From Cocos nucifera (Eukaryota; Streptophyta; Magnoliopsida; Arecales; Arecaceae): DNA of 64,000 nucleotides. The notes below the pieces were generated by a model. It did not search any database. It was not told the DNA's origin and saw nothing but the letters and a program-made list of their open reading frames with translations. Each line of letters begins with the position of its first letter. The first letter of the stretch is position 1. Below are positions 12,101 through 25,339 of this stretch, piece after piece. The stretch is from assembly GCA_006176705.1 (NCBI GenBank), contig QRFJ01000296.1, positions 1 to 64,000 of the forward strand, in the 5' to 3' direction. The position numbers were made by a program, and so were the translations under genes.

Positions 12101-15100
12101 TAGTGTTTTGCTGGACTTGACTCTATTTTCTTGTTATTGTATGTTGATATTCTACTCTTAGCTAAATGCTTTTCATACATGCTTTCCATAACTAAACAAA
12201 GTGGAAATTCATTACATGCATGCTCAAAGAGCTAAATGAAAGGGACATGGATCCATCTGTTGGCATGCAATGATGAGAGGTTCCAGGTTCAAATGCTGCG
12301 TTTCTGAAGAAAATAGAGTTGTGTGCGTAAAAGCAGTCGTTCTCCATGATTGGGTCTATGAAGTGGTAAATTTGTTCGTAACACTGGTATCTGTGTTGGT
12401 CATATCATAAATAAAGATGTACTAGCTATTTTTAAGGCTAAAAATATAAGAATTGGTACAATTTAATAAAATATTTTACTATATACAAATGTTGGTCATC
12501 AAACGCTCTTACTGGATAGAAAATTCTGAATGTTCAAGGCTTCTGGGCATCTGATGGTTCATTATGTGTGCCATTAGGGTGAAGAGAAAGTTGTCATTTA
12601 ATTGATTGAACCAAAGGTTGTAAACTGTGCCGAAATGTTCCTGGTGCATCTGTACAATTTGGCATGACTTTTCATAAAATTCACTAACATTTGGGTGATT
12701 TACATTTTTATATTTAGTGATGATTAAATTCTTTGTTTGATTTTAATACATTTTAGGGCTTTGGAAGATGGAGACCTGTCACCTGCATGCTTGAATGATG
12801 CTTTCACATGTATGGGAAAGGCAGCTCGTGCTGCACTCTGTGCAGTAGCAAGACACCTTCGTCTACGCAGCGAGTAAGATAGTTTCTGTGGATGTTAGTG
12901 TTATCTGATATCCGTGGATTGGTTGCATCTGGTTGAATTGTTTTTCAGTGATTCTCTCCCTTAAATGATAGTGAGAAATTCTGGCAGTGTTTTCAACCAT
13001 CTGCTTGATGATACACCATTACCTGCCAATGAGGTCTCTTCATCGGTGTTGGTTGCAGCCTGTTCTCATGCCTCATTACAGAATGGCAATGGGCCTATTG
13101 GGGGAGGAAAATCTTTGGCTAATGAAGTCGAAAAAGGGTTGTTGACATTAATTACTTCTGACAGTCCTGGGATTCAGGTATTTAGCTTCTTTTAGTATGA
13201 ATTTTGAGCAACCAGTAGTTATAAGGTTCTGGTGTAGGCTTCACCTGCCAATGTTTCTTTTTCTTCTCTCTTCCCATTTTAGTTCTAAACTTTTTCTAAA
13301 TTTAAGGAAGATAGCTGGTATGCATTTCCATTGCACTTCATTATCTCTCTGTATTTGGATACTTCTGTTCCTTGAAATCATTTGCTTAGTTACTTCTTTG
13401 ATAGGTTTGTGACCCAAATGGTCGTTGGTACCTAGCAGATGGGCGTTCAGGTCCTGGTGACCTATTGTTGGTTACGGGAAGGGCACTTAGTCATGCTACT
13501 GCTGGTCTTCGCCCAGCTGCCTCATATAGAATTGCTGCTGACTATTCTTCAGGAATGATGACTGCTGGAAGGTTTGAATTTACGTCAATCTGCCATTAAC
13601 TTATGTACATAAGTTTGCCTATCCTCAACCCTTGCTATATGCAATAACAGTGGAATTTAAAGTGGACAATTCATGACTTTGTGCGCGCAATTGATACCCA
13701 GTTTATTTTTAATACCTGACTTATTTTGTGTTTGTAGGGCATCACTGACATTTAGACTAATGCCTCAAAGCAATGCTGTATTGGATTGCTCCCCAATTGC
13801 AGCTGCTGGCCATGTAATCCCACAAAGTTACCAACCAATATCTGTGAGCCAGTTTATGGATGACTTGTCTGCCAAAGAAGATGTGTGCAACCATCCTGAT
13901 GATACCTGTGTGAGTTTACTATTTGAAGCATCTCCTACTTCATATTGTTTTTTCCTTTTCCTTTATTTTTGTGAGCAGGCTGTACTTAATTGTGAAGAGA
14001 GGGGATGCCATTCTATACTGTTGCCTAAAAATTATGGGACGTTAGAATTACCATTGTTGTAGAAGACTGATATGCTCCTAAATAGTGGGGGTTCAAAAAG
14101 TTGTACCAGTTCTATGATTACTGTCAGATTATAAATGAAGCAAACAAGTTATAAAATTGAGCTTCAAATCAAGCTTGAAACTAGAGATTGTTTCAAAATT
14201 TTCTTCTGGGGAGATCCAAGAATTTGACCCAAAGTAAAGAATTTCTGTCAAAAAAGAAAACAGTTTTTTTTTTTTTTTTTTGATTGGAGGCTTGGAGCCA
14301 AAAGTGTTAGGGTCCTAGGGCTGGGAGATTAGGGACAGGTCTAGGTGGAAGTCTTGGATAAAAGAAAATATCTAAAAGGGATAAGTAATGTAAGAAGGAT
14401 CTATGATGCCCAACTGATAATGGTTGCCACATCTTGTGATGTTGTTAGTGCTTCACAACTTTATAGTCACCGCATACAATCTCATAATGATCAGGAGGTG
14501 CTGAAGTTGGAATCCCAGATAAAGAGAGTACAGAAAAAAAGGTAGGTCTGAACAGAAAATGGAGAGAGAGATGACGGTTCAGTCTGTTGTAGTGAAAACT
14601 AAAAAGAAAGTTAAGGATGCAAAGAAGAAAGAAGATCAAGAAAAGAAAATAAAAGAGGAGAGGAATCTAGCTATAATTTTGGAAAAGAATGAGGGAAAAC
14701 AAAACCCGTCATATTATTTAGACACTGTTCCTATTCCATCGTCGTTTACAACTCATATTTAGCAGAACCAGAACTCATGGATTACGTAATATGACTTTTC
14801 TAAGATTCCTGACTTTTGGACTACTTTAGACATTCCTTTAATGACTTATCGCTCCATGTTTTGTAGACTACTTGTAATGATTCTTTATCGTGCATCACTT
14901 CTATGCCCTTGCTTTCTCATCACACCACTGTTTTTACTGGGTCATGGTCATGGCACTCCCATACCCTCACTAATAAAAGGATCAAAATAAGTAACAAGCA
15001 AATATATAGTTATCAAATTATATCAATTGAGCTATAAAGAGCATTCTCATCATATTTTTTAATAAGATGTATAGTACCATTTCTAGCAGATGATATTCCA

Positions 15101-18100
15101 TTTTACTATGTATCACATGTTTCTCACACCTTTAACATGCCAATTGGCATTTTCTTTATATTAATAACATATAACTGATTTCTGGCCTTTTTCTCTGTTT
15201 GGAATTCTCTCTTAGGTGGCATGCGATGATCATAACCTAATTAGGGAACCATCATTGAGAAGTGTCCTCTCAGACCCTCTATCGTAAGTTTCAGTTCTCA
15301 TTCTAATATTTACTTTTTTTGGATGTTTTCTCATTGGTTCTTTTTGTAAACTGTCGTGCTAGGGAGGAAGAAGAAAAATCAGACTAGTCCTTGTTATTTG
15401 TTGATTTTTTTTTGTTACCTTCTCCAATCATTTTAAAGTGTTCCTCATAAGTTTGATTTCGTGATAATGGTTGCAATTTTATCGGTTCACTTATTTCAAT
15501 AAATGGGTACCCATAGTGGCCCTACAAAAGTGTCATCTTCTGCAAATTAAGATCTCATAGGCTAAACGAATGATAAAACTAACATGATTTCTTCTATGAT
15601 TTTTGATATATCCATTTGTATATCAGCTAGTCCTAGTACCTGACTCATTTTCATTTCTTGAAATTGATCTCTGGTCTAGTTATCCTTATTGACCCACTGT
15701 ACATCTGTATTCACCTGGTTTGTAGCTTCTCTTAGATTATATATTTTTGGGTGCCTGTTTAACAACTTCTAGAAAAGGCATTTCCATCTTTTCTTTTCTT
15801 TAGATCATTTCTATCTTTCATAATTATCATCAATTATTTAGATTGAATTATATTAAACTTAGTACAGTAAAATTATCGACATCTCTAATTTCACTTCATC
15901 AATCTTGAGTGGCTTGAGTGGTGTTCAGATCCCCTTTACTTTTTTGTAAAATCATAAACGGCCAAATATACCTTTTTTTAGCTGAATTAAAGCCAAACAT
16001 GCTTGATGTTGAGCTTCTTTTGTGCTTGTGTGGCTGGATCTTTTGCCCCTCCTTGAAGAAGATATGCAAGATAATCTTTTCCTGTAGTTTCCATTTGAAC
16101 ACTAATAATTCACCAGAATATTTCTTCTACGTAGCTTCTTTACCTTGAGGACTTAAACCCTTCTAATGCATTATTCAATATGTGTCATGCATGCTGCAGA
16201 TTGATGGGTGTGCGTGCATATGTATCTATAACATATATTATTTTTTTCCCCCACTAATAAATGTTTTATAGGAAAATTTATGTGGTTTTGCTACTGTGAT
16301 TGTTATCATATGGAAATAGAGCACTTAAATTTATCCAAATGCTATATTTTCTGCTTAGCTTCGGCAGAGAAGCTCCAGGTGTTAGTCTACTTTGGATGCC
16401 TGTGCAACCCAATGAGTTTTTGACAGACATATTCTTCTGCCCAATTTTGTGCTGCTGCTAACGTGATATGGGTTCTCATGGATTTATTTTGCCAAATTCT
16501 GTTGTTACAGTGGGGCATTCCTTGAGGATGCTATGGTTGTATCTTGCGGACATTCATTTGGTGGCCACATGTTGAAGAAAGTCATAGAAATGGTATGTGC
16601 AGATCCTTCTCATCTGGTCTTCATATAATGCTCTGAATGAGCAGTATATGAAGTATGGTGATACAATTCTAGTAATCAAACTATAATTGTTACTTATTAG
16701 TTTAGCCTCCCATAGGTAATGGAAAATAACTAGTCAGATATTGGAGGGGAAAAGTGAGAGTAACTGAATTTTGTGGACTTGCGGAAAACTATGAATAGGG
16801 TGGCAATTTACGATCTGACCTGCAGCTGATCTGCTTAAAGTGGGTTTGTGTTTGGCATAAATAGGTCTGGATTGTAAATGGGTCAAGCTGCTTGGACCCA
16901 TTTATTAAGCGTGACAGTTTCAAAGTTAGATCTCTGGCCTGTTTTGGCCCATTTAAAGCCTACTTAGCCTGTTTAAGGCCCATTTAACCTGATCCTCTTG
17001 ACCTGTTTGAGACCCACTTAACTGGTTATTTAATCCATTTAAGACCCGCTTAACCTCTTTACCATTTGACTTGATTCAGCCCATTTATGATATTGGTTAC
17101 ATGGGATGGTCGGTTTACCTGTTGAATAAATAAAGATATCAGTTTTAGGTCTAGGTTTTTGACCTGTTTGATAAACAGCGTGGGTTCAGGATGAAAGATT
17201 TTTCGACCTGACCCAACCCAATTGTTACCCCTAATATTTGTTCTCAAAGTCAATTAAAGTTTGCAGGCTAATAGTAATTACTCTCCATTAAACTGCAAAT
17301 TGAAGTGAAAATTCCGTATAGGCTCATGGCAGCAGCAGTGGTGTGAGAGAAGAAAAGAAGAATCCTGTGGACTGGGAAACAGTGACAATGTCTGAATTTT
17401 GAGAGGATTCTAGGCAGAAGGACTTGACTACTTTAGTAGTAAATTTAAGAGAAAAATCAATATAGGCTTATGGTAGCAGCAGTGGTATGAGAGACAAAAA
17501 AGAAGAACCATGTGGATCAGGGAACAGCGACGACATCTGAATTTGAAAGGATTTTATGCTGAAGGATGCAGGGCTTCATATTGGTTTTATCTGGAAATAC
17601 ATTAAGCAATTGGGAAAATGTCCTGGTGAATTTTGCCCAGGGTATAATCTGCAACTGTGGTATTTTTACCATGAACCGTTCTCTGTATTTGTAAGAGTGC
17701 TATTTGTTCATCAGCAAAATTCTAATACAAATTCAATTAATTAGCATCTTTATGAAACTATTGATTCCTAACTTTTGGTTTCTTTGTTCAGGAATAATCG
17801 ATGTTTATTCTTTTTTTGCTATGTTCTTTTTCGATCAGGCGAGATGTACTCTATGCAGTTCAGAAATAGATCCTGGGTCCCTGGTCCCTAACTTTGGTAC
17901 GTGCTGACCTTGTGTAAAATTTTCCGGTAAAGCTTGATCCTTGTATATTTCTGGCTAATTATTAACTTTTTTTACTCATCCTATTTTGTTACAGCTTTGA
18001 GAGCTGCAGCTACAGCAGTGAAGATGGAGGATGACAGGAGACTCTTCCATAATGCTGCTCTTCGAAAACGCAGGAAAGAAGTTGGTGAGCAGATGGATGC

Positions 18101-18690
18101 CCTGAAGAGACTAGGCAAGGTACACTCCTGACAATCCATTGCAAAGTGAATTTAGTGGCCAAAATAAGTTTTCACAATTGTTATTCTTTTCATTTATTTT
18201 GTAAAATTATCAGGAAAATGGTGAGGTGGCAGTCGACCGTGAGAACCCCAGACCGCTAAAAGGAGTTCAATATCCATTTGCAGTGAATGAGAAAGTGTTG
18301 ATCAAGGTGAATACTTTTGCTACAAGCTTATGCTTACAAAGTTATTACCTGTACTGCAGTATGATAGGCTTCTGAAAAAGTGTTGACGGTAGAAAGTATA
18401 CAGGGAAACAGGAGGACCCCTGACAAATTTGTTGGAAGGGAAGCATTGATCACATCCCAATGCTTGAATGGCTGGTAGGGTTTTTTTGGTTTTCAAGTAT
18501 ATCCTGTGTTGAGATGTAACAAGTCTCTAAAACCATGTATCTGATTAGCAATTTACTTGGCAGGTATCTCCTCAAGATTCTAGACAGTGGAGAGAGCGTG
18601 CGCTTGCAATACCGCTCTCTCCAGAAGCTCCCAAGCTCTCAAGCTGATGACAGGGCTCAGCCAGAACCACTGCTTCAGAGCAGCGGTTGA
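9144..18690 (+). CDS. PUB62: U-box domain-containing protein, PUB62/63-like (E3 ubiquitin ligase)
   Basis: Twelve exons join in frame to 581 aa: 9144-9619, 12757-12873, 12988-13177, 13405-13571, 13738-13909, 15216-15283, 16511-16592, 17839-17896, 17995-18119, 18214-18306, 18404-18474 and 18564-18690. All introns are GT-AG. The N-terminus (about 1-65) is rich in Pro, Ala and Ser. Near residues 397-447 there is a compact U-box (FLEDAMVVSCGHSFGGHML, then CTLC and SLVPNFALR). U-box proteins recruit an E2 and ubiquitinate targets. A charged helix (RLFHNAALRKRRKEVGEQM) follows the U-box. The C-terminus (about 485-581) has the pattern FVGREALITS and WYLLKILDSGESV. The U-box keeps Cys and His residues (C409, H411, C427, C430) that most U-boxes have lost. 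The start is the first Met in the open frame. The symbol is assigned by family resemblance to Arabidopsis PUB62/63, and the true ortholog is not proven. Confidence 0.85.
9620..12756 (+). other. Intron 1 of the U-box gene (3.1 kb)
   Basis: This is the longest intron of the gene, with donor GTAGGA and acceptor TTTTAG. It holds scattered short open frames with no recognisable domain. Near 12281-12301 the phrase GGTTCCAGGTTCAAATGC resembles a Pol III B box and could be a worn SINE, but I cannot define element ends. Confidence 0.6.
16796..17233. mobile_element. MITE-like element in U-box intron 7
   Basis: The segment starts TAGGGTGGCAATTTACGATC and ends CCAATTGTTACCCCTA, an imperfect terminal inverted repeat of about 25-30 bp. 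The interior is built of degenerate GACCCATTTAACCTG-like words. A short non-autonomous DNA transposon (hAT-like in its GGGGTGGCAA terminus) is the likely reading. I could not find a convincing target-site duplication. Confidence 0.5.
17305..17575. repeat. Direct duplication, period 144 bp, in U-box intron 7
   Basis: The sequence around TATAGGCTCATGGCAGCAGC (from 17317) is repeated from 17461 as TATAGGCTTATGGTAGCAGC, and the similarity extends over about 110 bp. It lies just downstream of the MITE-like element. Confidence 0.75.
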
Positions 18691-21150
18691 CAGAATCTCA
18701 TGGATGCCTTTATTTGCATCCTCTGCCTGCTTGGGTCATGAGGTTCGTCTCTTTGGCCGGTTATTGCGCGTTTTTGGCAGATCCCCCCATGTACGTGCTC
18801 ATCTTTTTTAAGTTCTTCTTCCAGGGAGGGGGTGGTTGGAATTGCAGTGCAAGCCCTCAAATCCTGTAAAAATCAAAGGCCAGTTTTACAGAGCTTTTGT
18901 AACTGGCAAATAACGTGCCATGCAACCGTCTCTGTTGCCTTGCACCTGCTGCTGTCTGCAATAGATTTCAAGGACGCCTGAAATTTAATACTAATTGTAA
19001 TGTCCAGAATCCAGTCCAAGCTAAGCATGTTGGGTTAAAGAAGCGATTGTTTCTAGTTATTGTTTGGTGTGCATTGTTGTTTTGTTGATATGTGTTGGTA
19101 CCCACTGAATTCAGGTTTGGGTTTGCGACCTTGTAGAAATCATTAGATAGGTTAAAACAATGTTACAGTGCGAGCCTAGAGGTAAGTTGTCGGTCAGATC
19201 ATTTTATCGATGCTTCGTGGCAACGTCTTCCCCCATCTGGAAAAGAGGGCGGGTTACGGACCTTGGTCGACATGTTGATTTAAGGATTTTTAAGAATTGT
19301 TACTAATTACACAAAGTAGTGAGTTTTAAGGTTTGTTTCATTCTGTCATGAACTTAAACCATGTGAAACCATTGAGGTAAGTTCCCCTTCAAAACGCCCG
19401 TCTTGAGCATGGTTTCCATAGCCAGGAATCTGGAAATGTACGCTAGAGGCCCGCTAACCATGTACGAGTGTACGACAGAGATGGGCGGTTTGACTGGGGC
19501 GCATCTTTTAAAAAGCCCTTATTGTTGGAAACGCGGGATTCCAAAACCATCTAAAGGAGTCGGAGCATGATGCTCTTGACGGACTGGACTGACGAACATT
19601 AAAAATTTCTTTCATGCTTCACATCACAAAAGAAATAATGCTGAGACAAGTGAAAATTGTATCCCGGTTGCATGTTTTGCTATCATCTTTCTGCATCACT
19701 GAGAAATACTTGAGAATAAGTTTGTTGGATTTTCTCTTCAAAAATGAAAAAAAAAAAAAAATCCGCAAAAGTCCTTCCCGTTTCACTTATAGGATGACCT
19801 GGGAACAAGTCTCTGGCTTTTGAACATATCCATGCCGCACACCCTTGCATCACCTATCATGTGTTCGTCTCACGTCGGCAGCAAAAGCTATAAGAAGTAA
19901 ATCCTTCCCGCGTTCTTTGGGTGAAACATGTAAACTCCTCTTACAAGATTTGTTCACTTTATGCTTTTTTTATTACTATTTAATAATTAAATTTTAAAAT
20001 AATTAATGTTTAATACTATTACTATTGGAAATTATTGATTTAAGAATCGGAGGAATGGCTCCGAGCAAATAAGCTTGAGAACCTGCAAAATAAAGTCCAA
20101 ATCATAGCATTTTATCTTCAGCGAGAATCCTCCAACACTCAAATCAAAAACAAGCAGAAGCTAATTTTTTTTTAGAGAAATTTCTTGCTTACTTGGATCT
20201 TTGAAGTTCGTGATATTTGTGAAAAATTTTATACGATGGTCACGCCATTCCGCTGATTTTAGACCGCTAATCTCGTCGTTACAAAATTTCTGAAAAATTT
20301 TCGAACGGAATGACGGTTGCTGGTGTGATTAAAATTTTCAATTTACCACCGATGATTTTGGACGAATATGTGACAACATGTTTAGTTATACTACGATCAA
20401 TTCATGAGAAGCTTTTTTTATTTGAGATGATTTAAAAATGATAGATGCTAATCAGAATATTTTCATAAATATTGGATCAAATCAACTCTTCAATATTAAT
20501 TATCTATTCAAAAAATATTATAATAATATCCTAATTCACAAGCACCCGTCAAAATAGACTGAACTAAAATACCTCTAAAATATATCAACCGATCTAAAGC
20601 ATTTTATTACCATCGTAACTATAATATTAGACAAAAGAGAGATGAAATTTAAATATAAAATCAATGATCCGATGGATAACGCATACATCATAACATCAAT
20701 GATATAAAAAATAGAATTTTTCTAAATTTGTTGCCCATCCGATCTGGCTTGGTACGGTGAATTTTTGAATTTCTACTCTCCTGTCCAATAAGGCAGGGTA
20801 TTTCAATACCGAATTTTAAGCACGGCAAAAGTGACTTTAGACTCTCGCAAGAAAATATTTTGTTTTTCCTTTTCCTTTTTGTAGAGAGCCATCCAGCGGC
20901 TTCATCGCACAGAATACAGCAACTCATGGCAACCAAGGAATAACGCACTTACAAGTAATAACATGGTTCTCTTCAATCTTGAATGGTAGCCTGATAAAAG
21001 GATTGCTTCTGACCACGGATACCATAAGTAATATGAAGTGATAGAGCTGTAAGCGAATGTGCTTACATGGGTTTTGAAATACTCGAACAAGCACAATCGT
21101 TGCAAACTCACAACATGAGTAAACATGTCAGAGGATCATTTTAGGACCAA
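18691..21150. other. 3' UTR of the U-box gene and intergenic spacer
   Basis: The first few hundred bases after the stop at 18690 are probably 3' UTR. From about 19100 to 21150 I find no supportable gene, only short chance frames and A/T runs. The last part before 21253 probably includes the 3' UTR of the convergent bHLH gene. Confidence 0.5.
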
Positions 21151-21252
21151 ATGAACTCCCATCAGAGACTATACATACTAAAATTTAGCAAAAGAGAAAA
21201 ACGAAGTAAAAGAACGGTCAGCAAAATGATGCGGTTTCTGCATTTTGAGGGC

Positions 21253-23389
21253 CTACGCATTGGGAGGCCAAAGCCTGGTGTCTTGTGTGGTATCCACAAC
21301 TGTGGGAGGCATCCATTGCCACATGGCCACACCAGGGAATGCAGTAACGGATGCAGCTTTGTTTGCTGGAGCCTGACCAGGTGGAGCAAATGCAACGGTG
21401 GCAGCAGCAGGATGGAATGCAATTGGATGTGGCATAAATCCTGCTGGAGGCACACTCATGGCCTTGACTTGTTGCTCCAATCTCTCCTTATCTGCCTTCA
21501 ACCTCGTCTTCTCATCCCGAAGCTCATTCTTCTCCACCTGAAAAAAAACAAAAAAGCTGCATTAGAATATCATATAGATATGGTGAAACTTCGTCATGCA
21601 AACTCCAGACTTGCGTTAAAAAACGATCGGCGGAACTATTCGTCTCCAAGAACCAGAACTTATCATGCATGTCAAAGTGAATTGATCACACACTCCAAAT
21701 AAGCATTTGCTTTTCACCTATTCACACATGCTCCACGTCTTTCCAAGACTTAGATTATACCCTGCAGGTCATGTACTTCGCTAAGTTTTCAATTACCCGA
21801 ACATTTTCTTGAATTTGAGAATGCTTGCTGTGGCAACATCATGCTTCACTATCAAAGCCTCTGTAAAAGAAAGTCCTCTACAAGCACATTGATCTTTCTG
21901 GAAAGAAACTACTCAATGTTAAGTGCACCATCTTTTTTGGTAAAATTAAGTGCACCATTCATTCAATCATGGAAGAATCATAGATTCCGTTAGATGATTG
22001 ATATGGCATCTCCACCTTTTCTTATGTCACTCCTCTCACCGGTTGGGGGCAAAAGGTCAGACTACACAACCATATTTCAGCAAGAAACATATAATAACAT
22101 AATCTAATGAAATTTATGTCGGCTACCAGGAGCTGTGTTATGTCCATAGAAAGAGAATAAAGCATAATGGCATGGTGAGACCTTTAGATCTTTAATTGTT
22201 TCTTGAAGTTTTTCATTTGATTCCTTAAGTTGTTGCGCTTCACTTCTTAACTGTACCAACACACGAGCCGCATCACTCAAAATACTGGCTTTGTCAGACC
22301 TAGGAGGCCTACCAGGATCAAGGATGGAACTCAATTCCAAAAACCTAACATGAGAAAAATGAAAGTAAATCAAACAACAATAAGTGAAAATAGAATAATG
22401 GATGTGACAGAGAACCTTTTTGCTAACTAATTTCTAGCACTTGAACATTTCTGCTTCAGTGTGATTGATCGAGTACCTATCATTTAGCCTATCCCGCCGT
22501 ATTTTCTCACGGCATGCTTTAGTCTTGGGTCCTGAACATGATTCATCTCTTACCCTGCGAAACTTCAAAAACGTGAGTCTTTCGTATACTCTCTTCAACC
22601 AGAAATTTGAAAAAGGCTCCTGGCTTTTATTAATACCAACAAGAATGGTGCAAATTAGTTCAAAATATTATAATGCAAAATATTTATTAATAAAAACAAT
22701 AACAATATACTGTACTTGTGCAATTTTAAGAAAGCAAGAATATAAAACGACTTTATGTTAAGAAATGGTCAAGAGGTCATCGGAATTCTTTTCTATCAAG
22801 AAAAAGATAAAGAATTAGCTAAATTGTAGAGGTTGGCCCCGAAATAACCAATCTATGCAAATTAAAAATTGATATTCTGAACACTAGGTTGGCCGTGAAA
22901 AGAAGGGCATTTTCCAGTTTATATGCTCAATATATCCATCATATAATATCAAAATCAAGAAAAAATTGTACCTTTTCCTCGAGCTGTTCTGCTCAAGGTT
23001 GCAAACATCCATGTATGGCTCTTGAATCCCAATTCTGTTAAAATTTTCACTGAAACCATTAGATCATCGGGTGAAAGAAACATAAACTCTAAGACAATAT
23101 CAAAAGAAACCCCAGTATTCCAAGAATCTCAGGGCGAGCTCGAATCAACTGAGTGAAGCATGACCGATTGCCACAAGAATCTTTGGCTACCAGGCATGAT
23201 CGTGCCTGAGCTAATTCGACTCCTCCCAACACGGCGTCGCACTGAACGTATAGAACCTAGAAAAGAAAAAAATCCGTTGTCGTACCTGGAGGTTGGAACC
23301 ATATCGCAGAAGTTCTCCAGAGTGCAGCGCAACTCGCCATCGGACCCTCCGCCATCGATCCAGTAATCCTCGATCGAATTGGATCCCAT
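21253..23389 (-). CDS. ILR3: bHLH transcription factor, ILR3/bHLH105-like (subgroup IVc)
   Basis: Five exons on the minus strand join in frame to 230 aa: 23389-23286, 23034-22972, 22554-22477, 22344-22182 and 21537-21253. The basic region (KACREKIRRDRLNDR, about 68-82) and helix-loop-helix (83-115) are followed by a Leu-rich coiled coil (about 116-160). The C-terminus has the family signature MPPTVVDTTQD. The E-R pair E72/R76 for E-box contact is present, while Lys stands at the usual His position (K68). Family knowledge: subgroup IVc factors (ILR3, bHLH34/104/115) act in the nucleus as dimers and regulate iron-deficiency genes. An in-frame Met further upstream at 23464 would add 25 residues. 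I prefer 23389 because the following acidic segment resembles the family N-terminus. Which IVc member this is remains open. Confidence 0.87.
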
Positions 23390-23878
23390 CTCAGATCGAG
23401 ATCCCCGCGGCTCGAATTCCCGGGCCCGGTCCGTCTTCCGCCGCGCCGGCAGGGTAACGGCCACGGGATCGGAATCCCAATAAACCCGGAAAAACTAGGG
23501 TTAGGTTTAGGATTAGGGCTTGGGAAACTGGGGACGGAGAGGGATAAGGGAAGAAGGGGAGGAAGCGGGATGAGCGGTTTTGCGAAAGGTTTTTCTTTTC
23601 CGTGGGCCGGCTCGGAATGTGTCAACATAAAAAAAAGACGACAGTTTGAGTACACGCTGCCATCAGCGAGGGCCTCATACATGTACCGAAATTTTTGTAT
23701 GGACCAAATTTGATCGTCCGATGGACCGCTCCGCGAGACCGTGACCAAGTCGACGATCTTGGCCATTGTTTTGATGGACTCAATCTGGTCCATCTTTCGG
23801 GGGTCCAGCGACACCGGCATCACCGACGTCTCCTTCGCGTGGGGATTCGTTAACGGATCGAGTGGCCGCCGCGTGCGC

Positions 23879-23886
23879 TGACGTCA
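23879..23886. promoter_or_regulatory. TGACGTCA palindrome upstream of the bHLH gene
   Basis: A perfect TGACGTCA site lies about 490 bp upstream of the chosen start. This is the binding core of TGA/bZIP-type factors. Function is inferred from sequence only. Confidence 0.4.
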
Positions 23887-24099
23887 CCCACGAGTCAGTG
23901 GCAATCGCTATCTTCCAACGCGGTCAGGGCCAAACACTGTGGTACCCAAACCTCGTGCCATGTGGCATGAGTATATTGGTCGGATACGGGGAAGCCTTCT
24001 TAGGTCACGGGTCCGGCATGCCATGTGGTTGTTAGGATATCGGTCGGGTTTTGTAAGGGGAGGCGGAGGGATGCGCCGTGATAAGATATTTAAAAAATG

Positions 24100-24790
24100 T
24101 GACAATTAATAGGGGCTTAGCACGTTGAAAAGGAAGGGGGTGGGTGCAGCATCATCGATATATTCGGGTACCGTTGGCTGGCTGAGGGCCACTAACCGCT
24201 CCAGCACCATCAAACACTTTATTGACGGGCTTTTATTGCTTTTACGTACCTTGGTGTTATCATTCACGTTGTTTTAGTTAAAAAGATTCGGCCTCTAGAA
24301 CCAAAGCAGAATTGAGGCGTGAACTGCCTAGTGGCTTTCGAAAAATATGATCTCAGATTTTTTTTTTTTAATATTATATAATATTTATTTATAATTATAA
24401 ATAAATTTAAATTTTATTTATTTTTATTAAATCAAAGTTAAGTTTGAAATATTAAGATTCAATCGAATTTAAATTAAATTTTAAATTTAAATATTTTAAA
24501 TCAAATTAAGTTCAGACTTTTAATTATTCAACTTAATTCAGCTCAATTGCAATTCTACTTTAAGCATGAGAATGCCGGGTTGTAACGAACATGACGTATA
24601 TTTGTATCTAAATCATGATCGAAGAAAAAGTGATAATAAGTTTTGTATGTGTTAGTGATTTCATGGGTCAAAATTATAAAATTTTTGAAAAAATATTGCA
24701 TAAAAACTGCAAGGAATAAAAAAAATTATTAGCTTTCCTTGTGCAATGCAGCAACGGCGTCGATAGTCGACACTCCTGAAATTCTATCCC
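24100..24790. other. Intergenic spacer, AT-rich in part
   Basis: No gene is supported here. An AT-rich core lies at 24350-24560. Confidence 0.5.
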
Positions 24791-24795
24791 TTCTT

Positions 24796-25100
24796 CGGCT
24801 CTCTTCTCTATTCTATTCTATTTTTCAATGCCGCCATCTTTACTGAGGGCTACTACTAGCAGGATCCATCCATTGTCAAAGAAATTTTCACGATCGCCGA
24901 CGGCTATAGGGCCATGAGGATGAAGAAGCCGCCGATTGGTGGTGGCTTCGATTTCTCGGCCCCGCCCCTTCGTCGGCTCTCTCCTCCATTCTATTCTATT
25001 CTCCAACCCCATCGCCCTTGTAGAGAATTGCCCATGATGGGATCCATCCGTTATCAAAGAAACTCTCACGACTGCCACCAGCTAAGAGGAGGGGGTGATG
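24796..25100. repeat. Direct duplication, period 177 bp
   Basis: The block CGGCTCTCTTCTCTATTCTA at 24796 recurs at 24973 as CGGCTCTCTCCTCCATTCTA. Both are followed by a homologous stretch containing GGATCCATCC and TATCAAAGAAA or TGTCAAAGAAA. Open frames across it on both strands lack any recognisable domain. Confidence 0.7.
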
Positions 25101-25339
25101 GTTGCATGAAGCTAGGGGGCGATGTGCAGGTTTGCCAAGGCCAGAAGGAAGGGGGTGGTAGTCGCATGAAGCCGTAGAGGTTGCAAGATTCACCGGGGCT
25201 GGAGGAGGGGAGGGGAGGGGGTCTGGTGCTCGCGGGGTGCAATGAGAACGGTGAGTGCGATGCGGATGATGATGGGGTGAGGCCACGGATCATCGAGGGA
25301 AGGAAAGCGTGGGTTGGAAGTGCTGCGGGAGGAAAGAAG

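Noticed and set aside
12240..12420. Possible SINE with a B-box-like GGTTCAAATGC
   Set aside because: No A box, tail or target duplication could be placed; kept only as a remark under the intron.
21151..21702. 183-codon plus-strand open frame
   Set aside because: It is the antisense of the last bHLH exon.
23257..23823. 188-codon minus-strand open frame
   Set aside because: It overlaps bHLH exon 1 in another frame and reaches into its promoter; the joined bHLH exons explain the region better.
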